From Prevotella sp. tc2-28 (GTDB lineage Bacteria > Bacteroidota > Bacteroidia > Bacteroidales > Bacteroidaceae), in the NCBI RefSeq assembly GCF_900107705.1, contig NZ_FNRE01000004.1, positions 62,001-126,000 on the forward strand: a DNA stretch of 64,000 nucleotides. The letters are read 5' to 3'. Positions 17,293 through 25,372 of this stretch are shown here, in pieces. The notes beneath the pieces are model-generated. The model searched no databases. It saw nothing but the letters and a program-made list of their open reading frames with translations, and was not told the DNA's origin. The stretch's first letter is position 1, and each line of letters starts with the position of its first letter. Made by a program: the position numbers and the translations under genes.

Positions 17293-18678
17293 ATGGAACA
17301 ACTAGACGCTTTTTTTGCCGAACTTAGTGCATTGCTGTGGGGATGGCCGATGATTATCCTCTTGTTCGGTACCCACCTGTTCCTAACGTTCAGGTTGCGT
17401 ATTCCTCAGCGGAAGATATTCACTGGTATCCGCTTATCGGTAACCAAGGAGCCTGGAGCCAAAGGCGATGTCAGCCAGTTTGGCGCATTGACAACGGCGT
17501 TGGCAGGAACGATAGGTACGGGTAACATCGTTGGTGTGGCAACGGCTGTCGCACTGGGCGGACCGGGTGCCGTGCTGTGGTGCTGGATGTCTGGTTTCTT
17601 CGGCATTGCCACGAAATATGCCGAGGGACTGCTGGCTGTGAAATACCGCGTGACCTCACCTGACGGACTACACTATGGTGGTCCGATGTATGCCCTGGAG
17701 CGAGGTCTGGACATGAAATGGCTCGCCGTTCTCTTTGCCGTCTTTACCGTGCTCGCTTCGTTTGGCATCGGTGGTGCGGTGCAGGCTAACTCGATGGCGC
17801 TGCTTGCCAGTGCCACCTGGGAGATTCCAGGCTGGTGTGTGGGTGTGGTCGCATGTATCATGGCCGGACTGGTCATCATTGGCGGTATCAAGACCATCGC
17901 CCGTGTTTGTTCATTTCTGGTGCCTATCATGGCGGTGTTATATATGCTGGGGTGTTTTGCCATCCTGGTAATCAACCACGAATACGTATGGCCAGCCATC
18001 AAGCTGATAGTCGAGTCGGCATTCCATCCTGCTGCTGCAGGAGGCGGTCTTGCAGGAGCTACTGTGATGATGGCAGCCCGCTATGGTATTGCCCGAGGAC
18101 TTTTTTCGAACGAGAGCGGTATGGGTTCGGCACCTATCGTGGCTGCTGCAGCACAGACGCGCAACCCCGTGCGACAGGCATTGGTGTCGAGTACGGGTAC
18201 GTTCTGGGATACCGTGGTGATTTGTGCCACAACAGGTATCGTGCTCGTCTCGAGTATTCTGGCACATCCTGACATTGGCTACGAAAACGGTGGAACGTTG
18301 ACGAGAGAAGCTTTTTCAAAGATACCTTATATCGGAGCTCCCCTGCTCAGCTTCGGTATCCTCACCTTTGCCTTCACCACCATTCTGGGATGGGCCTACT
18401 ATGGCGAGAGTTGCATCAAATACCTGAGTGGCGGAAAGGCCAAACGGCTGTACCAGTTCCTGTATGTCGGGTCGGTATTCGTGGGCAGTGTTGTCAGCCT
18501 TGACGTCATCTGGAACTTTGCCGACAGCATGAATGCCTTGATGGCTATACCGAACCTTGTAGCCTTACTGCTGCTCAGTAAGGTGGTTGTAAGGGACACG
18601 GAGAGATACTTGTGGAACAAGCAACTGGACGAGTGGGAAAGCGAAGAGGAGGAAAGTGAACCCCCCATTACAGGGTAA
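17293..18678 (+). CDS. Sodium:alanine/glycine symporter (AGCS family, AlsT-like)
   Basis: The product (about 461 residues, ten or more membrane helices) carries AGCS signatures: GTIGTGNIVGVATAVALGGPG, which spans the sodium/substrate site, FFGIATKYAEGLLAVKYR and RGLFSNESGMGSAPIVAAAA. It would import alanine or glycine with sodium. The frame is open to 17203, but the first membrane helix directly follows MEQLDAFFAELSALLWGWP, and a promoter box at 17248 lies inside the longer frame, so the ATG at 17293 is preferred. The C-terminus is acidic (ESEEEESEP). Its 3' end overlaps the converging prmA gene by 11 bp. Confidence 0.92.
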   Translation: MEQLDAFFAELSALLWGWPMIILLFGTHLFLTFRLRIPQRKIFTGIRLSVTKEPGAKGDVSQFGALTTALAGTIGTGNIVGVATAVALGGPGAVLWCWMSGFFGIATKYAEGLLAVKYRVTSPDGLHYGGPMYALERGLDMKWLAVLFAVFTVLASFGIGGAVQANSMALLASATWEIPGWCVGVVACIMAGLVIIGGIKTIARVCSFLVPIMAVLYMLGCFAILVINHEYVWPAIKLIVESAFHPAAAGGGLAGATVMMAARYGIARGLFSNESGMGSAPIVAAAAQTRNPVRQALVSSTGTFWDTVVICATTGIVLVSSILAHPDIGYENGGTLTREAFSKIPYIGAPLLSFGILTFAFTTILGWAYYGESCIKYLSGGKAKRLYQFLYVGSVFVGSVVSLDVIWNFADSMNALMAIPNLVALLLLSKVVVRDTERYLWNKQLDEWESEEEESEPPITG

Positions 18679-19543
18679 ACACCATACATGCCCAGTCACC
18701 ATCGGTCTTGGTAGACTGGAGCGACAGACCTAACTGCTGTGCCTTGCTTTCGAGCAGGGCACAGTCGCTTTCATAGAACCCGCTGAGCATTAGGGTGGCA
18801 CCGGGAGCCATCACGCTGACGAAACGCGGCATATCCTGCAAGAGAATGTTGCGGTTGATGTTGGCGAGGACAAGGTCGAAACGCTGGTCGAGGGAGTCGA
18901 GTAGGGTAGCGTCGCCACAGAGTGATGCCAGTCGGTCGTCCACACCGTTGATGACGGCATTATGGCGCGTGTTGTCGGTGCTCCACTCGTCAATGTCGTA
19001 GGCAACCACCGAGCCTGCTCCCAGTTTCAAAGCACAGATGCCCAGGATGCCGGTGCCGGAGCCGCAGTCAAGGACGTGCTTGTCGCGAAGGTCCATTGCC
19101 ATGAGGTTGGCGCAGATCATGCGGGTGGTCTCGTGCGTACCCGTTCCGAAGGCCTGATGAGCATCGATTTCAATTGTAAATAGTAAATGGTCAAATTGTA
19201 AATTACCTAGGTGTCGTCCGTCGTGGATGATGATACCTCTTCCATCTTCCTTCTGACTTCTTACCTCTATCGGTTCGAAGCCCTCCTGTTCCCATTGCTC
19301 GTTCCAGTCACGATCTTCCGCTTCGCGTACATTATATATTATTTTAGTGCCCTCGATGGGGAAGGTGCTGATGGCAGCGTCGAGCACCTCCTGGTCGAAG
19401 AGTGATTGCTGGGCATAGGCGAGGAGACCGGTGGCGGTTTCCTCGAACGATTCGAAGCCTGCTTCGGCAGAGAGCGCCGAGAGCAAGTCCTGTGCATCCT
19501 GCGTACAGGGCGTGATGGTAAGTTCTACTTCGTAGTATTTCAT
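18668..19543 (-). CDS. prmA: Ribosomal protein L11 methyltransferase
   Basis: This 291-residue enzyme trimethylates ribosomal protein L11. The SAM site is visible as DCGSGTGILGICALKLGA, preceded by AFGTGTHETTRM and followed by ANINRNIL, all PrmA hallmarks. Just before AFGTGTHE, the segment NLQFDHLLFTIEI is encoded by a copy of a dispersed AT-rich repeat (19171-19205), which appears to have entered the gene in frame. A -7 box at 19567-19574 gives it its own promoter. Confidence 0.94.
   Translation of the reverse strand: MKYYEVELTITPCTQDAQDLLSALSAEAGFESFEETATGLLAYAQQSLFDQEVLDAAISTFPIEGTKIIYNVREAEDRDWNEQWEQEGFEPIEVRSQKEDGRGIIIHDGRHLGNLQFDHLLFTIEIDAHQAFGTGTHETTRMICANLMAMDLRDKHVLDCGSGTGILGICALKLGAGSVVAYDIDEWSTDNTRHNAVINGVDDRLASLCGDATLLDSLDQRFDLVLANINRNILLQDMPRFVSVMAPGATLMLSGFYESDCALLESKAQQLGLSLQSTKTDGDWACMVFTL
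19171..19205. repeat. Dispersed AT-rich repeat, copy inside prmA
   Basis: On the reverse strand this reads TTTACAATTTGACCATTTAC followed by TATTTACAATTG. It matches the intergenic copy at 58331-58362 at nearly every position over 32 bp. Confidence 0.7.
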
Positions 19544-19566
19544 GACTATTGTGTTAAATTTGAGCG

Positions 19567-19574
19567 CAAAATTA
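19567..19574 (-). promoter_or_regulatory. Promoter -7 box of prmA
   Basis: TAATTTTG on the reverse strand lies about 24 bp above the prmA start. It is divergent from the box at 19640. Confidence 0.5.
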
Positions 19575-19639
19575 CAAAAAATAGGGAAAAACCTACGCTG
19601 TCTTAGGGTTTTTCCCTAATTTTGCATTAAAATTAGTTG

Positions 19640-19647
19640 TAATTTTG
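19640..19647 (+). promoter_or_regulatory. Promoter -7 box for the Tyr/Trp-rich secreted protein
   Basis: TAATTTTG lies about 33 bp upstream of the ATG at 19681. A second similar motif (CTAATTTTG) occurs about 24 bp earlier. Confidence 0.5.
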
Positions 19648-19680
19648 CAACGTGAACAAATATAAAAACGGAAAAAGCAA

Positions 19681-20529
19681 ATGAAAAAGTTAATCCTCAT
19701 GACAGTTGTTGCGGCCTTGCCAATCGGGCTGATGGCACAGGACGACGATATGTACTTTGTTCCGACAAAGGAGAACGTGGCGAAGGAAGCCAAGACCTAT
19801 GGCATGCCTCGCGACACCTACTATGCAGGCAGTCAGCGTAGCGTTGACGAATATAACCGTAGGGCGTGGTCGAGCGTGACACCGATAGACTCTGCCGGCA
19901 ACGACATCATCGACTTCTCTGCTGTGCGTGGTGTCTATCCTGACTCTGCCCACAGCAAGGTGACGGCAGATGATTATAAGTACACGCGCCGGATGAGTCG
20001 TTTCGACGGATATACCTCCTCATCAGAGGCCTACTGGGACGGCTATCGTGACGGACGCTGGTCATCGCCCTGGTATTACTCCAGCTATTACAGCTGGTAC
20101 GACCCTTGGTACGATCCCTGGTATGATCCCTGGTACTACGGACGCTACGGCTATTACGGCTATTATGGCTGGTATTCTCCCTGGTATTACGGCGGCTACT
20201 ATCGTCCCTACCGCTATTGGGGTTGGTATGGTCCGAGATACTACGCCCGTACATACTATCGTCCGAGTGGTTCTGGCCGTTTCCACACCAGTCGTCCGGC
20301 ATCAGCAGGAGCTCGCAGCTACGGTCGTTTCAACAACAGCAGTCGCTATAGCAACGGCACGTTCGGCAACGGTTCGTATATGAGCCGTGGTTCATCAACC
20401 CGCTCGTCAGGCTTCGGTGGTGGCGGTTCCTTCGGCGGCACTCGCGGAGGTGGCTCCTTCGGTGGTGGAGGCGGTTCCTTCGGTGGTGGCGGTCGCTCAA
20501 GTGGCGGCACGTTCAGTCGCGGAAGATAA
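19681..20529 (+). CDS. Secreted Tyr/Trp-rich and Gly/Ser-rich protein of unknown function
   Basis: The 282-residue protein begins with a signal peptide (VVAALPIGLMAQ). After an ordinary N-terminal part it becomes a low-complexity tract at about 120-200 with repeats of WYDPWYDPWY, YGYYGYYGWY and similar, then a tail of SSRYSNG and GGGSFGG repeats with regularly placed arginines. The composition suggests an exported, possibly surface- or polymer-binding protein, but no catalytic family is recognisable. The next gene, a FadL-like porin, begins 39 bp downstream, so the two may be cotranscribed. Repeat number is likely to vary between strains. Confidence 0.8.
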   Translation: MKKLILMTVVAALPIGLMAQDDDMYFVPTKENVAKEAKTYGMPRDTYYAGSQRSVDEYNRRAWSSVTPIDSAGNDIIDFSAVRGVYPDSAHSKVTADDYKYTRRMSRFDGYTSSSEAYWDGYRDGRWSSPWYYSSYYSWYDPWYDPWYDPWYYGRYGYYGYYGWYSPWYYGGYYRPYRYWGWYGPRYYARTYYRPSGSGRFHTSRPASAGARSYGRFNNSSRYSNGTFGNGSYMSRGSSTRSSGFGGGGSFGGTRGGGSFGGGGGSFGGGGRSSGGTFSRGR

Positions 20530-20568
20530 ATTTGATACTTGAATCTTGAAACTTGAAACCAACTAAGT

Positions 20569-22227
20569 ATGAAAAAGATATTAGTATATGCTGCCATGAT
20601 GGCTGTATCAATGCCCATGTCAGCGCAGGAAACTTACGAGAATGCAAAGATTGCGCAGGAAGACCTGAACGGTACAGCGCGCTATGTGGGAATGGGTGGC
20701 GCGATGGAAGCACTGGGGGCTGACATCTCGACCATCGGAACCAACCCCGCCGGTATCGGACTCTTCCGCAGGTCGAACGTCAGCGTGTCGTTCGGTTTGG
20801 TATCGCAGGCCGGTGTGAATAGTGTGATGGGTGGCAACAAGACCAATGCGTCGTTCGACCAGGTGGGCTTCGTCTACTCCAACCGTACTGCCAAGAGTTC
20901 GTTTCTGAACCTTGCCTTCAACTTCCACAAAAGCCGTAACTTCGACCAAATTCTGTCAGCGGCTGCCTCATTGCAGAATGCGTCGCTCAACAAGTTGACG
21001 TATAATAAGGGTGTCAACCTGTTGGTATTCCCGCAAAAGGCAGGTGTGGACCTGTATAGAAGGGATGACGCAGGCAAGATTATCGGATACAACCACAAAC
21101 CCGATTTCAACAAGTATCCCTATAGCACCTGCAACCAATTGGACGACATGTTGGCACAAGGCTATAACATGCTGTACGCCCATGATGATGAAGGCAAGGT
21201 GATTGACGAGGAATGGTGCTACGACAATGCCAGCCGCTACCAGTTCGACCGCTCGCACACGGGTTATATCGGTGAGTACGACTTCAACATCTCGGGAAAC
21301 ATCAACAACCGTGTGTACCTTGGCTTGACGGTGGGCATCCACGATGTGCACTACAAGCATAACAGCGAGTATACCGACTTCATGGTTACTGAACGCCCTT
21401 ACACGCTGACCGTTGCTGACTCTCGTGAGATTACCGGTACGGGATTTGACGTGAAGGCTGGTATCATCTTCCGTCCCGTCGAGACATCCCCTTTCCGTAT
21501 CGGTCTGTCGGTAGCCACACCGACATTCTATGAGCTGCGCTCCAAGAACAGCACCACCATCTTCGACTCAGACGGAAATGTGATGAATTCGCGTGGCATC
21601 AACGACGCCAACAACGGACGCACCAGCTACAAGTTCAAGATGTACACTCCGTGGAAGTTCGGACTGAGTCTTGGACATACCCTTGGAACACAGGTGGCAT
21701 TGGGTGCCAGCTACGAATATGCTGATTATGGTTCCATGGACACCCGTACCATCACTGGTGAATACTACGACACATGGTCTGGACGTTATAGCACCGAGTC
21801 AAGAAGCGACACGGAGATGAACAACCACACACAGCGCACACTGAAAGGTGTTCACACAATGAAGGTGGGAGCAGAATACAAACCCGTAAAGGATGTCGCC
21901 CTGCGCATTGGTTATAACTATGTCAGTCCGATGTTCAAGAAGGATGCCTTCAAGGATGGTTCACTGGACTCACCAGGTACCTACACTGCTTCGGCTACCG
22001 ACTTCACCAACTGGGAGGACACTCACCGCTTCACCCTGGGTGCTGGCTATACCTACGAGGGCTTCAACGTGTCACTGGCCTATCAGTATAGCACGACGAA
22101 GGGTACCTTCTATCCCTTTATGAGCTACAGCGACAATAACGTGGCTGCTGACGATAATATCGTTGAAGGCGTTAAGGTGGACAACAACCGACACCAACTG
22201 CTACTGACGTTGGGATATACGTTCTAA
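20569..22227 (+). CDS. FadL/TodX-like outer-membrane transport protein
   Basis: This 552-residue protein has a signal peptide (AVSMPMSAQ) and then the conserved opening of Bacteroidetes FadL-like porins (GTARYVGMGGAMEALGADIS, then TIGTNPAGIGLFRRSN). The rest alternates as in a beta-barrel and ends in LLTLGYTF with a terminal aromatic residue. Relatives carry hydrophobic compounds across the outer membrane and are often mislabelled haemin receptors. The substrate cannot be told from sequence. Confidence 0.85.
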   Translation: MKKILVYAAMMAVSMPMSAQETYENAKIAQEDLNGTARYVGMGGAMEALGADISTIGTNPAGIGLFRRSNVSVSFGLVSQAGVNSVMGGNKTNASFDQVGFVYSNRTAKSSFLNLAFNFHKSRNFDQILSAAASLQNASLNKLTYNKGVNLLVFPQKAGVDLYRRDDAGKIIGYNHKPDFNKYPYSTCNQLDDMLAQGYNMLYAHDDEGKVIDEEWCYDNASRYQFDRSHTGYIGEYDFNISGNINNRVYLGLTVGIHDVHYKHNSEYTDFMVTERPYTLTVADSREITGTGFDVKAGIIFRPVETSPFRIGLSVATPTFYELRSKNSTTIFDSDGNVMNSRGINDANNGRTSYKFKMYTPWKFGLSLGHTLGTQVALGASYEYADYGSMDTRTITGEYYDTWSGRYSTESRSDTEMNNHTQRTLKGVHTMKVGAEYKPVKDVALRIGYNYVSPMFKKDAFKDGSLDSPGTYTASATDFTNWEDTHRFTLGAGYTYEGFNVSLAYQYSTTKGTFYPFMSYSDNNVAADDNIVEGVKVDNNRHQLLLTLGYTF

Positions 22228-22235
22228 GGCGCGTT

Positions 22236-22382
22236 GCGCCAAATGAGGAATGAGAAATGTGAAATGAGGAATTAAAATGAAGAAATGAGGAAATGACATT
22301 GCGCCACCCTCATTTCTTCATTTATCATTTAGGGCCTAAGCCCGTCATTTCTCATTTCACATTTCTCATTTATCATTTGGAG
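22236..22382. repeat. Long imperfect inverted repeat of AAATGAG/CTCATTT units
   Basis: Between the converging FadL-like and proS genes, an arm reading CCAAATGAGGAATGAGAAAT and onward is mirrored by an arm ending ATTTCTCATTTATCATTTGG, with few mismatches over about 35 bp and more short copies between. The transcript would fold into a long hairpin on either strand, so it may act as a shared terminator. It resembles low-complexity dispersed repeats of Bacteroidetes intergenic DNA. Confidence 0.7.
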
Positions 22383-22392
22383 CTTGCTCCAT

Positions 22393-23874
22393 TTAGTAGC
22401 TTCGTGCGATGATGACACGGTATTTAGCAGGCTTGCCGGTAACCATATCGACACCGGGAGTCTGTTCGTAGGCGAAAGGTACGCAACGAATAGTAGCCTG
22501 TGTCTCCTCCTTGATGCGAGCCTCTGTCTCTGCAGTACCGTCCCAGTGGCAGAGGAAGAAACCGCCGTCCTTCACACGCTCCTTGAACTCCTCGTAGTTC
22601 TCGCACTCGTAGACGTGTTCGTCACGATATTTGCGAGCCTTCTCGAAGATGTTCTTCTGGATGTCCTCCAACAGCTGTTCCACATACTGGGCAATACCCT
22701 CGATAGAGCGAGTCTCTTTTTCCAGCGTGTCACGGCGCATCACCTCAATGGTGCCGTTCTCTAAGTCGCGGGCACCCAGTACAAGGCGAACGGGAACACC
22801 CTTCAACTCATAGTCAGCAAACTTGAAACCAGGACGCTTGTTGTCAGCGTCGTCGAACTTCACGCTGATGCCCTTGGAGCGCAACTCGTCGATGATAGGC
22901 TGTACTTCCTTGTTGACCAGTTCCATCTGCTCAGGTTTTGTTGCGATGGGGATGATGACCACCTGGATAGGAGCCAGGCGCGGAGGCAGTACCAGACCGT
23001 TGTCGTCGGAGTGTGTCATAATCAGGGCACCAATCAGACGCGTGCTGACACCCCAAGAAGTAGCCCATACATACTCGGGCTTGTTCTCCTTATTAAGGTA
23101 GGTTACTTCGAAGGCCTTGGCGAAGTTCTGTCCCAGGAAGTGTGAGGTACCGCTCTGCAGCGCCTTTCCGTCCTGCATCATAGCCTCGATGGTGTAGGTG
23201 TCCAACGCACCAGCGAAGCGCTCAGTTTCGCTCTTCACACCCTGCAGTACAGGAACTGCCATCCACTCCTCAGCAAACTGGGCATAAACTTTCAGCATCT
23301 TCTGTGCCTCAGCTTCAGCCTCCTCACGGGTAGCGTGAGCCGTGTGACCTTCCTGCCACAGGAACTCGGAAGTGCGGAGGAACGGACGCGTGCGCATCTC
23401 CCAGCGCATCACGTTACACCATTGGTTGCACATCAGGGGCAGGTCGCGCCAAGAGTGAATCCAGTTCTTATACGTGTTCCAAATAATCGTCTCAGACGTG
23501 GGGCGTACAATCAACTCTTCTTCCAGCTTGGCAGCGGGGTCTACAACGACACCGCTCTTGTCTTCGGTAGCCTTCAGACGGTAGTGGGTAACCACGGCGC
23601 ACTCCTTGGCGAAACCCTCGACGTGCTCTGCCTCGCGAGAGAGGAACGACTTGGGAATGAGCAGGGGGAAATAGGCGTTCTGAGCACCTGTTTCCTTGAA
23701 CATTTTGTCCAGTTGCTGCTGCATCTTCTCCCAGATGGCATAGCCATAGGGCTTGATAACCATACAACCACGTACAGCCGACTGTTCAGCAAGGTCGGCT
23801 TTTACGACGAGGTCGTTATACCACTGGCTGTAATTATCAGCCCGTTTTGTTAAATCCTTCAGTTCTTTTGCCAT
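22393..23874 (-). CDS. proS: Prolyl-tRNA synthetase
   Basis: This class II synthetase (493 residues) charges tRNA-Pro. It is the short, archaeal/eukaryote-like type without the bacterial editing insertion, as is normal in Bacteroidetes. Visible motifs are the tRNA/ATP region around [56 protein letters not shown] and the C-terminal zinc/anticodon-like part ending VIIARSY. Its promoter box is at 23905-23912. Confidence 0.96.
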   Translation of the reverse strand: MAKELKDLTKRADNYSQWYNDLVVKADLAEQSAVRGCMVIKPYGYAIWEKMQQQLDKMFKETGAQNAYFPLLIPKSFLSREAEHVEGFAKECAVVTHYRLKATEDKSGVVVDPAAKLEEELIVRPTSETIIWNTYKNWIHSWRDLPLMCNQWCNVMRWEMRTRPFLRTSEFLWQEGHTAHATREEAEAEAQKMLKVYAQFAEEWMAVPVLQGVKSETERFAGALDTYTIEAMMQDGKALQSGTSHFLGQNFAKAFEVTYLNKENKPEYVWATSWGVSTRLIGALIMTHSDDNGLVLPPRLAPIQVVIIPIATKPEQMELVNKEVQPIIDELRSKGISVKFDDADNKRPGFKFADYELKGVPVRLVLGARDLENGTIEVMRRDTLEKETRSIEGIAQYVEQLLEDIQKNIFEKARKYRDEHVYECENYEEFKERVKDGGFFLCHWDGTAETEARIKEETQATIRCVPFAYEQTPGVDMVTGKPAKYRVIIARSY

Positions 23875-23904
23875 AATTTTTTTTAATAAATTTCAATTTG
23901 GGCA

Positions 23905-23912
23905 CAAAATTA
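23905..23912 (-). promoter_or_regulatory. Promoter -7 box of proS
   Basis: TAATTTTG on the reverse strand lies about 30 bp above the proS start, in the 130-bp gap shared with the divergent OmpA gene. Confidence 0.5.
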
Positions 23913-23956
23913 CAAAATATTTATCAATTATCAGTTGTCAATTATCAATTATTTTA

Positions 23957-23964
23957 TATCTTTG
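23957..23964 (+). promoter_or_regulatory. Promoter -7 box for the OmpA-like lipoprotein
   Basis: TATCTTTG lies 40 bp upstream of the ATG at 24005. The preceding 30 bp is a TTATCAATTATCAGTTGTCA-type low-complexity run, related in style to the dispersed AT-rich repeats seen elsewhere in the window. Confidence 0.5.
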
Positions 23965-24004
23965 CAGTCAGAAATGATATGTTTCACTTAAAAACGAAAA
24001 AAGT

Positions 24005-24673
24005 ATGAAGACAAAAATTATTTCTTTGCTGCTCTGTATGGGCTTGATCGTTGCTTGTAACAATACCCAGAAGGGTGCAGGTATCGGTGCCGGCGGTGGT
24101 GCACTGCTGGGTGGTATCATTGGTGCTATTGCCGGTAACACAGCAGTAGGTGCTGCAGTTGGCGGTGCCGTAGGTGCTGGCGCTGGTGCCATCATCGGTA
24201 AGAAGATGGACAAGGCTAAGGCTGAGGCCCAGAAGGTGCAGAACGCACAGGTAGAAACCGTGAAGGACGCCAACGGCCTGCAGGCTGTCAAGGTTACCTT
24301 CGATTCTGGTATCCTCTTCGCTACCGGCAAGGCTGATCTTTCACAGAGTGCCAAGAACTCACTGGTTCAGTTTGCCAAGGTGCTGAACAACAACAAGGAT
24401 TGCGATATTGCCATCATCGGACACACTGACTCTACAGGCTCTGATGCTGTCAACCAGCCCTTGTCTGTTAGCCGTGCTAATAGCGTGAACAGCTACCTGA
24501 AGTCATGTGGCGTCAGCGCTACTCAGATTAAGAGCGTAGAAGGTCAGGGTTCTACCAACCCCGTTGCCGACAACTCAACAGAAGCAGGCCGTAAGCAGAA
24601 CCGTCGCGTGGAGGTGTACATGTATGCTTCACAGGAGATGATTCAGAAGGCTGAGGCTGGTAAGCTGCAGTAA
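24005..24673 (+). CDS. OmpA-family lipoprotein with glycine-zipper segment (YiaD-like)
   Basis: The 222-residue protein has a lipoprotein signal (GLIVACNN), a Gly/Ala-rich glycine-zipper stretch (about 25-70; [20 protein letters not shown]), and a C-terminal OmpA domain with [20 protein letters not shown] and [10 protein letters not shown]. OmpA domains bind peptidoglycan, so it probably tethers the outer membrane to the wall. Its stop overlaps the start of mtgA by one base. Confidence 0.88.
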   Translation: MKTKIISLLLCMGLIVACNNTQKGAGIGAGGGALLGGIIGAIAGNTAVGAAVGGAVGAGAGAIIGKKMDKAKAEAQKVQNAQVETVKDANGLQAVKVTFDSGILFATGKADLSQSAKNSLVQFAKVLNNNKDCDIAIIGHTDSTGSDAVNQPLSVSRANSVNSYLKSCGVSATQIKSVEGQGSTNPVADNSTEAGRKQNRRVEVYMYASQEMIQKAEAGKLQ

Positions 24674-25362
24674 TGAAGAAGCTGATTCAGAAAATCAAGC
24701 AGACAATTAAATGGATAGTGGTGGCTTTCTTTGCCTCCACTATCCTTTCTGTTGTAGCCCTGCGCTGGCTGCCCGTCTATTTTACACCGCTGATGTTCAT
24801 CCGGTTAGGACAACAAGCGAAGGCTGGAGAACACTTGACGCTACACCACCACTGGGTATCGCTGGACAAGATATCTCCCTCGCTATCCACAGCAGTAATG
24901 GCTTCGGAAGACGCTAGGTTCCTCGAACATCACGGATTCGACTACGAAGCCATCGAGAAGGCTGCTATGCGTAACCTGAAACATCCAGAGAAACGTCGCC
25001 ATGGGGCTTCTACCATCTCGCAACAGACCGCCAAGAACGTGTTTCTGTGGCCTGGTCGCTCATGGGTTCGCAAAGGCTTTGAAGTCTATTTTACCACCCT
25101 AATAGAGTTGATGTGGTCGAAGGAACGTATCATGGAAGTCTATCTGAACTCTATTGAGATGGGCAATGGCATCTATGGTGCCGACGCGGTAGCAGAGTAT
25201 CATTTCAACACCACTGCCGACAAGTTGACCAAGGCTCAGTGCGCCCTGATAGCTGTCTCGTTGCCTAACCCACGACGTTTCAACTCTGCCAGTCCGAGTG
25301 CCTATATGCTAAAACGACAAACCCGCATACTCCGTGAGATGCGCTTTGTAAAACCCCTGTAA
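24673..25362 (+). CDS. mtgA: Monofunctional peptidoglycan glycosyltransferase
   Basis: The 229-residue protein has one N-terminal membrane helix and a family 51 glycosyltransferase domain that polymerises lipid II. Visible motifs are the catalytic-Glu region [20 protein letters not shown], the downstream [20 protein letters not shown], and [20 protein letters not shown] with the second conserved Glu. Coupling with an OmpA lipoprotein immediately upstream (one-base overlap) fits a cell-envelope operon. Confidence 0.94.
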   Translation: MKKLIQKIKQTIKWIVVAFFASTILSVVALRWLPVYFTPLMFIRLGQQAKAGEHLTLHHHWVSLDKISPSLSTAVMASEDARFLEHHGFDYEAIEKAAMRNLKHPEKRRHGASTISQQTAKNVFLWPGRSWVRKGFEVYFTTLIELMWSKERIMEVYLNSIEMGNGIYGADAVAEYHFNTTADKLTKAQCALIAVSLPNPRRFNSASPSAYMLKRQTRILREMRFVKPL

Positions 25363-25372
25363 TACTTTCTCT

